Shown here piece by piece: positions 10,895-22,886 of a stretch of DNA of 64,000 nucleotides. The DNA is from Verrucomicrobiaceae bacterium (GTDB lineage Bacteria > Verrucomicrobiota > Verrucomicrobiia > Verrucomicrobiales > Verrucomicrobiaceae), in assembly GCA_027486585.1 (NCBI GenBank), contig JAIXOU010000097.1, forward strand, positions 1 to 64,000, in the 5' to 3' direction. The translations under genes were made by a program, and so were the position numbers. The first letter of the stretch is position 1. Every line of letters begins with the position of its first letter. Below the pieces are notes generated by a model that was not told the origin of the DNA, did not search any database, and saw only the letters and a program-made list of their open reading frames with translations.

Positions 10895-11006
10895 AGCAAG
10901 TAGATAAGATTGATTTAGCGCATGATTTAAGCGTTACTGCTGAATGGCAGCAGCAACTTAGCATCCATCTTAAATAGGTATTGTGATTAACGCAAGGAAA
11001 CAACTA

Positions 11007-12458
11007 TCACGCAAACACATCCATCACAGCTTTCCCTTTCCCATCCTCAGTGACGTAGAAGGGGCGGCCTTCGATGCTGAACTCAGTCTTGGGGCTGATG
11101 CCCAGGGCGGTCATGATGGTGGCATGTAGATCCATGACGCTGACGGGGTTCTTGGTGGCGATGAGGGGACGCTCATCCGCGGTTTCTCCGTAGAGATGGC
11201 CTTTTTTGACACCTCCGCCAAACATGACAACGCTTGTGCCGCCGGTGAAGTGACGGTGCAGGCCGTAGTGCTTCATTTCGGTCAAGGTATCCACTTTAAA
11301 CGTGGTCTGATCATTCGCCGTAGAGCCCGGTTTTCCCTCCATGAGCGCGTCCCGGCTGAACTCGCTAGCGATGACGATGAGCGTGCGATCCAGCAGCCCT
11401 TTGGCCTCAAGGTCACGGACGAGCTGGGCGATGGGTAGATCGATTTCTTTATGGAGCTTATCGACTGTGCTGTGGCCATCCTTATGCGTGTCCCATTGGA
11501 AGAAGGGCACGTACTCTGTGGTCACTTCCACAAAGCGAGTACCAGCCTCGATCAGCCGCCGCGCCAACAAGCAACCGCGTCCAAAGCGGCCCGTGTCATA
11601 TTTGGCGTAGCTCTCTTTCGGCTCCAGGGTGATGTCAAAGGCGTCACGCTCCTTGGCACTTAGCAAGCGGTAGGCATTGTCCATGCTGCGAAGCATGGAT
11701 TGCTGCTGGTAGTCGCTCATGATCTCACGATTCGGGCTTTGATCGACGAGCTTACGAAAGAGCTTATCCCGATTGGCAAAGCGTTGAGCGTCCATGCCTT
11801 TCGGCGGCTTCACGGACTGGGCGGCCTCTTCTGGGTAAGGCAGATTCATCGGCCCGAATTCGCTGCCAAAAAATCCTGCCGTGGTGAAGGCCTTCAATTC
11901 TTCGCTTTCGCCCACCCCTTCAAGCCTCTGGCCGATGTTGACAAAGGGTGGCATCACCGAGTTACGTGGGCCGAGCACTTTCGCCATCCAGGCACCGATG
12001 TGCGGGCAGGCGACCGTCTGTGGCGGTACATAACCCGTATGCCAGTGATACTGATGACGACTGTGCAAAATGCTTCCTAGATCTGGCTGCACGGCGCTGC
12101 GGATGAGTGTTCCGCGATCCATCACTTGGGCGATGTTTTCCAGACCTTGGCAGATTTTGATCCCATCGACCGATGTCTGAATTGCGGGAAATGTGCTGAG
12201 CATCTTTTTCACCTCCAGCCCCTTTTCAAAAGGCAGGTAGCCTTTGGGATCAAAGGTATCTGGTGCAGCCATACCGCCCGCCATCCATAGCAAGATGCAG
12301 GCATCAGCTTTGGCTGGCGGATGCGTGACAGATTCGCCCGTCTTCCCCCAAATGGCACGAGGCTCACCGGTCATCCAAGCAGCTGTGCTGGCAGCTGCGA
12401 GTTTTTTGATAAAGTCGCGACGAACGATGTGCTCAGGCAGTGAAGAATCGATTTCCAT
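11007..12458 (-). CDS. DUF1501 domain protein (Tat-exported, sulfatase-like)
   Basis: RRDFIKKLAAASTAAWM leader; LWMAGGMAAPDTFDPK; RLIEAGTRFVEVTTEYVPFFQWDTH; VVMFGGGVKKGHLYGETAD. Confidence 0.9.
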   Translation of the reverse strand: MEIDSSLPEHIVRRDFIKKLAAASTAAWMTGEPRAIWGKTGESVTHPPAKADACILLWMAGGMAAPDTFDPKGYLPFEKGLEVKKMLSTFPAIQTSVDGIKICQGLENIAQVMDRGTLIRSAVQPDLGSILHSRHQYHWHTGYVPPQTVACPHIGAWMAKVLGPRNSVMPPFVNIGQRLEGVGESEELKAFTTAGFFGSEFGPMNLPYPEEAAQSVKPPKGMDAQRFANRDKLFRKLVDQSPNREIMSDYQQQSMLRSMDNAYRLLSAKERDAFDITLEPKESYAKYDTGRFGRGCLLARRLIEAGTRFVEVTTEYVPFFQWDTHKDGHSTVDKLHKEIDLPIAQLVRDLEAKGLLDRTLIVIASEFSRDALMEGKPGSTANDQTTFKVDTLTEMKHYGLHRHFTGGTSVVMFGGGVKKGHLYGETADERPLIATKNPVSVMDLHATIMTALGISPKTEFSIEGRPFYVTEDGKGKAVMDVFA

Positions 12459-12508
12459 GTCTGAGAAATAACGTGGCGATCCGCCGGAACCTTACTGAAA
12501 GAGAATGT

Positions 12509-13192
12509 TCAGGCACCCAGACTCAGATACTCACGCACGGTGTGATTCATGGCGCGTCGAGCAGGCGGAAAAGCACTGGCCACATGAGTGAGTGTGTCAT
12601 CCAGCGCAAATTCACCCGCCAGTGCATGTCGGCCTGCAGCTTCAAGATGACTGACGACGACTTGCTCATAATACTCCACATCCGGTGCGCCACGACGTTC
12701 TGCGCGATGATGCAAAAAGTCAGGATACAGGCTGGTCAAAACGAGAAACTGATTGGCGCATTGCACATGGATGAAGAAGCGCTCATGAGGGCCTGCATGT
12801 TCCAGTGCTGAGATGTAGTCGATACTGTAAAGACTATCCAAGCGGTGTGCAGGAAGCTTTTGTTCAGCCGTAGCAGGCAGCCCAAAATCGGCGCAGACCA
12901 CCGCCATGTAGTCGGCAACTTCCAGGTCCTCCACACCAGCGCGTTTCAAGGTGTGGCGGACAAGCACGAAGAAAAATAGTTCTGGGGAAAGCATGCCCGC
13001 CTTTCGATTTACAAGCATGGCCTCAAAAAGCTTCGGGTGATCCAGGATCATCTTCACCGCCTCTGGATCGTCGAGCAGTGCGACAATGCCATCACGATCC
13101 TTTTGAGTCAGAGCCAGCGCGTCGCGGATGAACTGCCAATCGGTGGCAGTGAAACGATACCAACAACCAGGCCGAGGAAAACGAGTCATCAT
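12509..13192 (-). CDS. Uncharacterised protein
   Basis: 227-aa ORF with coherent protein-like composition; no family recognised. Confidence 0.65.
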   Translation of the reverse strand: MMTRFPRPGCWYRFTATDWQFIRDALALTQKDRDGIVALLDDPEAVKMILDHPKLFEAMLVNRKAGMLSPELFFFVLVRHTLKRAGVEDLEVADYMAVVCADFGLPATAEQKLPAHRLDSLYSIDYISALEHAGPHERFFIHVQCANQFLVLTSLYPDFLHHRAERRGAPDVEYYEQVVVSHLEAAGRHALAGEFALDDTLTHVASAFPPARRAMNHTVREYLSLGA

Positions 13193-13354
13193 AGTTTTGG
13201 ATTGAGTTACCTATGAGGCTTTAAAGCATGGGTCATGCCAGAAAGCATCACGGTTACTCTGATGCAGAATGGGCCAGCCATGTTCGAATTCATTTTCCAC
13301 CTTTTCCCCAAGGAAAGCCTTCTTTTTAAAAGAGTTTTCTGTTAGTCTCTAGAT

Positions 13355-13846
13355 ATGAAATCCATTTTCATTCTCTTGCCGTCCGCACTTTTAGTGATCA
13401 GCGCCTGTGAAGCCCCGCCTTCGTCGGGTTACAACCCACTCAGGACGAGCAACCGAAAAACTCAGGAGCGCGACACCGGATCAGCAGGCATTTACTCGAT
13501 GGGTGGATCCAGTGCAGCTAATCCACCGATCAAGGCAGGCGAGACATCCAGCGCCTACCGTGAGCGAATGGACCGCCAGCAACGTGATAGTCTGCCAGAT
13601 GCCCAAGTGCTGTATCAACACAGCGCCTCAGATGCCTTTGGTCGCAGCACGCAAACTGGCGTCATTCAGCAAAGCGGCGGCGTGACAAGAGAAGTCTTCA
13701 TTGGTAATCAGCCCGTTTATCCAGGTCAGTCGATCTACCCGCCTAATCAATACAACGGCACACTCCAACCCGGCTACGTCCCATCAGGAACGACCGCTGT
13801 CTATGATCCAGTCACTGGCCGGGTTATCCCTGTGCGCAGGCGATGA
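13355..13846 (+). CDS. Putative lipoprotein of unknown function
   Basis: MKSIFILLPSALLVISAC lipobox; Pro/Gly/Ser/Tyr-rich low-complexity body. Confidence 0.7.
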   Translation: MKSIFILLPSALLVISACEAPPSSGYNPLRTSNRKTQERDTGSAGIYSMGGSSAANPPIKAGETSSAYRERMDRQQRDSLPDAQVLYQHSASDAFGRSTQTGVIQQSGGVTREVFIGNQPVYPGQSIYPPNQYNGTLQPGYVPSGTTAVYDPVTGRVIPVRRR

Positions 13847-13888
13847 ATGGTTCTATTCATTAATCTTTCAAAGTGACCCAGCATTGAC

Positions 13889-13910
13889 AAGCGAGCTCGA
13901 AAGCTCGTTT
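13889..13910 (+). terminator. Possible weak terminator/attenuator hairpin
   Basis: AAGCGAGCT-CGAA-AGCTCGTTT stem-loop between two co-directional genes; only a short T tract. Confidence 0.4.
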
Positions 13911-13918
13911 AAAGACTT

Positions 13919-14704
13919 ATGCCTGAACAACGCGATTGGTACGATACACCGCTCTACTATGACATCATCTTTGATGCCGACACTCCGAAAGAAGGTGCGT
14001 TCCTACAGGCTTTGCATGAGCACTTCGGGCGGTCAGGAAAATCCCGCCAACTTCTTGAGCCTGCCTGTGGCAGCGGTCGGCTGGTTTCGGAAATGACTAG
14101 GCGCGGATGGAAGGTCAGTGGCTTTGATGGCAATACACGGATGCTAGACTTCGCCAAAGAGCGCCTCCAACAGCAAGGTCTAAAGGCGAGGATTTGGGAA
14201 GACTGGATGCAGAGCTTTGAATTGCCGAAGCTCCAGACTTTTGACTTCGCTCACTGCCTAGTCAGCACCTTCAAATACCTGCTCAAAGAACAAGACGCCG
14301 TCGCCTGCCTTCAACGTGTCGCTTCCGTACTTAAACCCGGCGCCATCTTTGTACTGGGCGTGCATCTTACAGATTACAGTTCCATCAAAGAAGAGCATGA
14401 ACGCTGGGTCGCTGAGCGAGACGGCATTAAGGTCACTTGTAACACCCACACCTGGCCTGCTGACCGAAAAAAACGGCTCGAAGACCTGCGCACACGCCTG
14501 ACCATCCTGGACTCGGGCCGCCGACATGTGCAAGAGACCCGCTGGCAGTTCCGCACCTACAATGCCAAACAAATGCGCGCGCTTTTGGCTAAGGTGCCAG
14601 CCTTTGAACTCGTCGCCTGTTACGACTTCACCTATGACCTGCTGTCCCCACGTGAACTGAACGACAGCTACTCAGATGTGGTACTGGTCTTGAAGAAAAA
14701 GTAG
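13919..14704 (+). CDS. Class I SAM-dependent methyltransferase
   Basis: LLEPACGSGRLVSEMTRRGWKVSGFDGN..ML.FA; FDFAHCLVSTFKYL. Confidence 0.85.
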   Translation: MPEQRDWYDTPLYYDIIFDADTPKEGAFLQALHEHFGRSGKSRQLLEPACGSGRLVSEMTRRGWKVSGFDGNTRMLDFAKERLQQQGLKARIWEDWMQSFELPKLQTFDFAHCLVSTFKYLLKEQDAVACLQRVASVLKPGAIFVLGVHLTDYSSIKEEHERWVAERDGIKVTCNTHTWPADRKKRLEDLRTRLTILDSGRRHVQETRWQFRTYNAKQMRALLAKVPAFELVACYDFTYDLLSPRELNDSYSDVVLVLKKK

Positions 14705-14813
14705 TCATCGCTTCAATCGGCATTGTAGAACTTGGCGAAAATGGCTGTTTCATGACCAACTCTAACAATGTCCATGTCAGCCCATGACAACTCGGACTCA
14801 GCCTTTCCATCCC

Positions 14814-16421
14814 ATGAAACAAACCTTATTTTGCTGTCTTCTTGTCCTCGGAATGACATCGGTCCTTTTATCTGCTGAAATCAATGAGGGCGAAATGGCG
14901 GGCTACCTCTTTGGGCCAGCTGAAAAAGTACCGGAGGATTTTAATGGAGGCTTCTCACTGTATGCTGCGGCTTGGCCACTCGTTCAGACATACCCCGGAC
15001 ACAAATTTCAAACAGGCCTGTGCGGCACCTGGATGCATCCGCAGTATAAAGAGGGACAAAAACCGAAGGAGAAATGCTACACAGACATTGAAGGTGGACT
15101 CGGTTGGTGGCGTGACACGCATTTCCCCAGCACAACGCCGAAGTTCATCATGGGGGGTGTTGGGGCAAACTTTAGCCTCATCGCGAACGGCCCAGGCTAT
15201 GGGGCAGGCACTTGGGAAAAACCGCGCGGCCAATATGGCGTGGCGCAACTGAGTCCTTGGCTCTTGTTTCCTCTAGATGGTCTAAATTTAAAGCAAGGCA
15301 CCAGCGGCGAGCTTTTTGGCTATGGCTACCTGCCGCTACCGCTGACCGATTCAAAAACAACCACCGCAAGCAAGAACGTGCCTACGGGCAACCATAGCTG
15401 GACACTCTTTCTCAACACGGCCAATTTCAAAGGGCCCGCCACGTTTTTCACCCCATTCTTCTGGTCGCAGGCTGCTCTCGAACATCCTGAATGGGCAGGC
15501 AAGCTTCTCGATTCACGTCCCGCTGAACCTAACAAAGCCATTCAAATGGAAACGCAGCATGTGCCTGCCATTTTGGCCCGGGATGAAGCAGGCAAAGAAT
15601 TCGCGCGTGTCGCACCGACGAGGTTTCCTATTGGGTCCGATGGCACATCCACCGTACTGCATCGCCTGACCGCCTACAAAAAGGCGGCGTTGTGGGATGA
15701 TGTGGAGAAATGGTTCGCTGGGGGAGCTCTGACGGATGGCGCGATCAAAGCGGATTTTTCAGCAGTGCATACCTTTCGCGAGGGCGGCGGATCAAACTGG
15801 AGCATCTATCCCCCAGGCACCAAGCGCGAACAAAAAGTGCCTTTAGCCTGGAAGTCTTTTGCCACCTCGTTCACCCCAGACCCAATCACCTTCAGCTACA
15901 AATGGAACGAGCAACTCACCAGAATCAGTAATTCTCTGGTAACTCTGCCCGAATACTACACGCTGGACACCGAGGGCAAAAAGCCACTCTGGACAGCCAT
16001 AGAACCAAAGGAAATAGCCGCCAATCTAGGGCTCACGAAGCATCAGTTTGCCACGCCACAAGAAAAGCCACAGGAACCTCGCACCACGCCAGATGAAACA
16101 GACAGCTGCTGGAAAAAACCCGGACCTGTTGCAGGCCCATTTAAAGCCAAGCTCGGCGATGGCAGCACCGTCACCTACTACTGGTATCGTTTTGCTGATC
16201 AGCCCGCCATGCTCAATGCGGATCTGACCACGGAGGAGCGTGAGCAAGTGCAAACCCGAGTCGAAAAACTACATCGCACATGGACCAAAGATCGCAACTA
16301 CCTAACTCCGCCAGATCGCGGCACGCTTGCTAACATTGATCCCGCTTTGATTCTTACTCCACCCAAAGGTTTTGAAATCGGCTATGTTCCCATCGCCACA
16401 CGACAAGAGATCGAAAAGTAA
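14814..16421 (+). CDS. Secreted protein of unknown function
   Basis: Signal peptide MKQTLFCCLLVLGMTSVLLSA; start moved from 14784; no family recognised. Confidence 0.7.
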   Translation: MKQTLFCCLLVLGMTSVLLSAEINEGEMAGYLFGPAEKVPEDFNGGFSLYAAAWPLVQTYPGHKFQTGLCGTWMHPQYKEGQKPKEKCYTDIEGGLGWWRDTHFPSTTPKFIMGGVGANFSLIANGPGYGAGTWEKPRGQYGVAQLSPWLLFPLDGLNLKQGTSGELFGYGYLPLPLTDSKTTTASKNVPTGNHSWTLFLNTANFKGPATFFTPFFWSQAALEHPEWAGKLLDSRPAEPNKAIQMETQHVPAILARDEAGKEFARVAPTRFPIGSDGTSTVLHRLTAYKKAALWDDVEKWFAGGALTDGAIKADFSAVHTFREGGGSNWSIYPPGTKREQKVPLAWKSFATSFTPDPITFSYKWNEQLTRISNSLVTLPEYYTLDTEGKKPLWTAIEPKEIAANLGLTKHQFATPQEKPQEPRTTPDETDSCWKKPGPVAGPFKAKLGDGSTVTYYWYRFADQPAMLNADLTTEEREQVQTRVEKLHRTWTKDRNYLTPPDRGTLANIDPALILTPPKGFEIGYVPIATRQEIEK

Positions 16422-16436
16422 TCACCTCAAAACCTG

Positions 16437-17965
<1,529 letters not shown>

Positions 17966-17969
<4 letters not shown>

Positions 17970-19525
17970 CACCCGTTTCCATCTTCAATGACGTCATCGG
18001 GCCCGTGATGCGCGGCCCTTCCAGTTCCCACTGTGCTGCAGCACTTCGCATCGGAAGACTCGCACGCGATTTGATGGAGGGTGAGATCACCGAGGTGCTC
18101 GTCGAGTTTGATCGTGAAGGCTCACTACCAACCACTCATGATAGTCAGGGCAGCGACATGGGCCTCTTTGGAGGGCTACTTGGCTGGGAAGCTGATGATG
18201 AGAGACTTCCGAACTCCGCTCAAGCACTCACAGCAGCTGGGATTGCCCTGCGTATCGAAACCATTGATGTGAGTGATCCACATCCAAACACCTATCGACT
18301 CACATTGCGTAACAAACGTGAAACACACTCAATCATCGCCATCTCCACCGGCGGCGGCATGATGGAGGTGCTTAGCATCGACGGAGTCTCGATGCACCTG
18401 GATGGAGGCTACCATGAAACACTGATCTCATTACCTAAAGACATCACGGTCCGATTCGAGGCCGATGAAGTCATCCAACACCATCGAGGTGGCACCACTC
18501 TTTGGCAGATCAAATCCAACGCATTCGTTCCGCCCGATGCATTAGCCCTGTTCAGTCCCATCTCAGTCAAGAGGCTCTTCCCGGTCCTTCCCGTGCCCTC
18601 GCGCAAAGACATGCACGTGCCCTTTACGAGCTGTTCAGAAATGCTGCAATCTGACGGCGAAAAAAACACGCCTCTGTGGCAACTAGCCGTCGATTATGAA
18701 ATGGCTCGCGGCAATTTCACGGAACGCGAAGTCATCAACAAGATGATCGCCATCATCCGCATCCTGCGGAAGTCCATCGCCAGCGGCATTGCCGGCACCA
18801 GTTATGAAGATCGTGTGCTAGGTCATCAAAGCGGACGGTTCGCCGAACTCATGAATGCAGGCCGCCTACTCGATGGTGGAGCTCTGAATCGTGTAGTGCT
18901 CTATGTCACCGCCTTGATGGAAGTGAAGAGTAGCATGGGCGTCATCGTCGCTGCGCCTACAGCTGGCGCTTGCGCCGCACTGCCAGGAGCCGTGATCGCC
19001 ATGGGAGAGGTCATGAACCATGATGAAGAAACCATGGCCAAAGCCATGCTCGCGGCGGGACTGATTGGCGTGTTCATTGCCACACGCTGGACCTTTGCCG
19101 CAGAAGTCGGTGGATGTCAGGCCGAGGGCGGCTCAGCAGCCAGCATGGCCGCAGCTGCGCTCATCACTCTCGCTGAGGGCACGCGCGATCAAGGCATCGC
19201 CGCAGCCTCCATGGCCTTCCAGAGTATGCTTGGCCTCATTTGTGATCCTATTGCTAATCGTGTCGAAGCTCCCTGCCTCGGGAAAAATGTCATGGCCGCC
19301 AGCAATGCCCTCTCATGTGCCAACATGGCCCTTGCTAATTTCGACCCGCTCATCCCGCTCGATGAAGTGATCGACGCAGCTAAACACGTCTCGAGCATGA
19401 TGCCCCGAGAGCACCGTTGCACTTCCCTTGGAGGACTAGCCATCACGCCGACATCTCTAGAGATTGAACGCAAACTTGCTGGACTGAAGACCAACGGGTG
19501 TGGCAGCTGCGCCTGTCATACATGA
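17966..19525 (+). CDS. L-serine ammonia-lyase, iron-sulfur dependent (single-chain)
   Basis: IGPVMRGPSSSHCAAALRIGRLAR, TTHDSQGSD, IVAAPTAGACAALPGAV, AEVGGCQAEGGSAASMAAAAL; ATGA overlap with sulfatase stop. Confidence 0.9.
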
Positions 19526-19607
19526 TGAAGCTGCGGCTTAGCTGGATGTGAAATTTCGAAAATAAAAGCTGAATGAACAAGCTAGCAGTCTCTGTTCATG
19601 TCTGCTT

Positions 19608-20846
19608 ATGAAGCACGTTACTGCCTTTCTACTTTCAGTCCTCTACACGCAACTCTATGCCGAACAAGTTGGCCCATGGGATATCGATGCCCTAAAAAAC
19701 AAGGTACCGACAGTGAACTGGATCGACCAAACAAAGCCCATCCATTCGCTCACCTATGGAGGAGAAAAGTACAAGGATCAAGATACGGAGGTCTTTGCCT
19801 TTTACGCTTCACCGATCACACTCGGAGTCGCCAAGCCTGGCACCAAGTTTCCAGGCATCGTTTGTATCCATGGGGGCGGAGGGACAGCCTTTGCGGAATG
19901 GGTCCAACTTTGGGCGAAGCGTCGTTACGCCGCCATTGCGATGGACTTGAATGGATCGCGGCCACCCGAACCCGATTTTGACGCCAACGGAATAGCGAGA
20001 GGCAATGGGCACAGAGGTGTCCGCGTCCGTTTAACCAAGGGTGGCCCTGCTCATGGCCCTGTCGAAAAATTTGATAGCATCGGTGGCGATACCAGCGACG
20101 ACTGGCCTTTTCATGCCGCCGCCAGCGTGATGCGCGCCCACACTTTGCTACGCTCCTTCCCAGAAGTGGATGCAGAACATACAGCCGTCACAGGCATCAG
20201 CTGGGGCGGCTACACGTCTTGTTTGGTGGCATCCCTTGATGATCGTTTTAAGGCTGCTGTGCCCGTGTATGGTTGCGGCTTCCTGCATGAAGGCGAGTCC
20301 GTGCAAAAACCCAGCATCGACAAGCTCCGCGACCGCAAAGCAGCCTGGGTTAAAGAGTACGATCCAGGCAGTCTGCTGCCGCGCTGCCATGTACCGATCT
20401 TTTTTGTGAACGGAACCAATGACATTCATTACGTTCTCGACAGCTACATGAAAAGCTATGCCGTGGTTCCCGGCGAGAAGCAGATGCGTATCCAGGTGAA
20501 CATGCCACACGGTCATCAACCAGGCTGGGCACCGAACGAGATCGGTCTTTTCATCGACTCCAAATGCCGAGGAGGAAAAGCGCTGCCAGTTCCTGGCGAG
20601 CCCGTGATTAAAGGTGATCAAGTCGAAGTCATCTGTAAAACCGTCACTGCACTCAAATCAGCCGCCATGAACTACACGACCGACTCGGGGCCGCGCTCCA
20701 AACGCAAATGGAACACTGTCGCAGCGACCGTTAGCGGAGATGTCGTAACAGCCTCAAAACCACCCGTAGAAGCTAACACATGGTTTATCAGCATCACCGA
20801 TGAGCGCGGTGCAATGGTGACAACACCTGTAAAAATTCTTCCCTGA
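19608..20846 (+). CDS. Acetylxylan esterase / dienelactone-hydrolase-like alpha/beta hydrolase
   Basis: Signal peptide; FPGIVCIHGGGGTAFAEWVQLWAKRRYAAIAMDL; nucleophile motif TGISWGGYTS. Confidence 0.8.
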   Translation: MKHVTAFLLSVLYTQLYAEQVGPWDIDALKNKVPTVNWIDQTKPIHSLTYGGEKYKDQDTEVFAFYASPITLGVAKPGTKFPGIVCIHGGGGTAFAEWVQLWAKRRYAAIAMDLNGSRPPEPDFDANGIARGNGHRGVRVRLTKGGPAHGPVEKFDSIGGDTSDDWPFHAAASVMRAHTLLRSFPEVDAEHTAVTGISWGGYTSCLVASLDDRFKAAVPVYGCGFLHEGESVQKPSIDKLRDRKAAWVKEYDPGSLLPRCHVPIFFVNGTNDIHYVLDSYMKSYAVVPGEKQMRIQVNMPHGHQPGWAPNEIGLFIDSKCRGGKALPVPGEPVIKGDQVEVICKTVTALKSAAMNYTTDSGPRSKRKWNTVAATVSGDVVTASKPPVEANTWFISITDERGAMVTTPVKILP

Positions 20847-20847
20847 T

Positions 20848-21636
20848 TCATCTCTTCTCCAGGGACATCAGCTCGATCTTTCTGAACCACACCGGTTGTC
20901 CTTCTGCCTGTAAGGCAATGTGGCCGTAGCTGAGCATGAGATTGCCACCTGCTTCGATTTGATCGGTTGCAGGGGCATTGTTGTTCGTTGGGTCAAGTTG
21001 TGGGCGTTGGTAGCGCAGCACCTCGATGCCATTGATGCGGTGGATGATCTCCTCATTTCCTCTGACTTCGACTTCTGCTCGCACCCATTCATCGGCTGGA
21101 ATGGTAGGCGCACTGGATTTGACGATGTGCTTCGTCACCAGCAAGCCACCCATTTCCACATGCGTGCCTGGCGTGCAGAGATTCCCCGTAGAACGCGCGC
21201 CCTTACCTTCATCGGCCAAAAATTGCATCTCCAAGCTTGCGGGAAATCCCTGATCAAATCGCATGCTCTGTGGCGGCTGTGCATGCAGCATGACACCGCT
21301 GTTTAAATTCACATAATTTGGTGCATCAGCCATCATCGTGCCTGTGAGACGATACTCCATACGCAGGATGTAGTGTGAGTAAGCTAGGTTAGTGAACAGA
21401 TGACCATACTGCTGGTCAAACTTGTCGTAACCCGCATAACTCACTTTTAAGATGCCGTCCTCGACACGGAATGTATCCGCAAAGTTCTCTCCCAGTGGAC
21501 GCTTGGCGATCTTGATCGTCCATCCACTTAAATCTTTACCATTGAACAAGGACACCCATTTGGATTCCTCTGCCTGCACCAAAGTGGCTAGGCTGCAAAT
21601 AAAACCAACGGTGATGAGGCGAATGTAATAGAACAT
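20848..21636 (-). CDS. DUF1080 (3-keto-disaccharide hydrolase-like) secreted protein
   Basis: WVSLFNGKDLSGWTIK...F.VEDGILKVSY; start moved to MFYYIRLITVGFICSLATLVQA (signal peptide); ORF track extends to 21729. Confidence 0.85.
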   Translation of the reverse strand: MFYYIRLITVGFICSLATLVQAEESKWVSLFNGKDLSGWTIKIAKRPLGENFADTFRVEDGILKVSYAGYDKFDQQYGHLFTNLAYSHYILRMEYRLTGTMMADAPNYVNLNSGVMLHAQPPQSMRFDQGFPASLEMQFLADEGKGARSTGNLCTPGTHVEMGGLLVTKHIVKSSAPTIPADEWVRAEVEVRGNEEIIHRINGIEVLRYQRPQLDPTNNNAPATDQIEAGGNLMLSYGHIALQAEGQPVWFRKIELMSLEKR

Positions 21637-21743
21637 AAAATGAGTCTTATGTAGATCATGACTGATTCCAAGATCGAAACGCATCTGGACGACAACAAAA
21701 CGAACTTTCCTGTTCTGCACCAAATTCATTTAGCACAATCTTC

Positions 21744-22841
21744 ATGAAAATAACCACCAACCCTCTCCCAAAGCGCACCTCTTTAGCAGTAGATGCAGCG
21801 ATATGCCTGCGAGAACGTATACACCGTGGAGATTGGGCACAGTATTTGCCAGGGGAGATGAGCCTTGCGCGGGATCTTCAAGTCGGACGGAATACGATTC
21901 GTGCAGCGTTAGCAATTTTAGAGAAGGAGGGCTTAATTCATACAGTCATGGGTCGGAGGCGGGAGCTGATTGGACCAGTGAAGATGGCGGAAGACCCCTT
22001 GAAAAAGGTTGCGGTGATACTGATGCCAGCGCCATGGCACACTCTGACTCCCTCCACCTTGCTTTGGATGGATGCGTTGCGGTCTAGATTAACCAGTGCT
22101 GGATGGCATTTGCAGATGCTGGTAGATCCATCTGCATTTCGTCGAACTCCCACTGGCGCGCTAGATTCATTATTAGCTCAGCATCCAGCTACGGTGTGGA
22201 TCCTTTTTAGGTCCACCAAGGCCATGCAAAGTTGGTTTGAGAAGCAGGACGTTTCCACTGTGGTAGCAGGCTCCTGCCATGCTGGTGTTAGACTTCCGCA
22301 GATCGATACTGACTTCCGAGCGACTTCGCGTCATGCAGCAGCGAGGTTCTTGGGTTTGGGGCATCGGCATTTGGCGGTCTTAGCTCCTGCGGTGTCCTTT
22401 GCCGGCGATAACGAAAGTCTCGCGGGGTTTCGGGAAGGTGCGGGTGATGCAAACTTTAGGGTACATCTTTGCCATGATTCGAAGATCAGCGTGATCAAGA
22501 CCATGCGAACCCTCCTGTCCGCCACACAACGTCCCACGGCACTCTTTGTGCTCCAAGCCGGTCATGCTGCGACAGCGCTGACGTATCTGTCTCAGCAGGG
22601 CGTGCATGTGCCTGCGCAGATGTCGCTCCTATCGCGTGATCATGAGCCTTTCCTCACGCACCTCGTGCCTGAACTTGCCCGATACGAGCGCCAGCCGGAG
22701 TTTTTCGCCAAGAAGCTTGCCCATCTCGTCACTGCGCTTGGAGATAATGCGCCACCCAAGAAAGCACAGCAACTACTCATGCCTACTTTTGTGCGCGGCG
22801 AGACATTGGGAACTGCACCTGTTCTCAAAAAGAACAGGTAG
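21744..22841 (+). CDS. GntR-type HTH regulator with LacI-like ligand-binding domain
   Basis: Winged HTH LPGEMSLARDLQVGRNTIRAALAILEKEGLIHTVMGRR; C-terminal periplasmic-binding-like domain (ATSRHAAARFLGLGHRHLAVLAP). Confidence 0.85.
   Translation: MKITTNPLPKRTSLAVDAAICLRERIHRGDWAQYLPGEMSLARDLQVGRNTIRAALAILEKEGLIHTVMGRRRELIGPVKMAEDPLKKVAVILMPAPWHTLTPSTLLWMDALRSRLTSAGWHLQMLVDPSAFRRTPTGALDSLLAQHPATVWILFRSTKAMQSWFEKQDVSTVVAGSCHAGVRLPQIDTDFRATSRHAAARFLGLGHRHLAVLAPAVSFAGDNESLAGFREGAGDANFRVHLCHDSKISVIKTMRTLLSATQRPTALFVLQAGHAATALTYLSQQGVHVPAQMSLLSRDHEPFLTHLVPELARYERQPEFFAKKLAHLVTALGDNAPPKKAQQLLMPTFVRGETLGTAPVLKKNR
22817..22839. promoter_or_regulatory. Perfect 9-bp inverted repeat upstream of the aldolase gene; candidate operator
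   Basis: ACCTGTTCT-CAAAA-AGAACAGGT spanning the regulator stop codon, about 50 bp before the next start; no T tract follows. Confidence 0.45.
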
Positions 22842-22886
22842 ATCGTTGGCATGGTTTCATCAGGTTCGGCGTTAATGTCATGAAGC

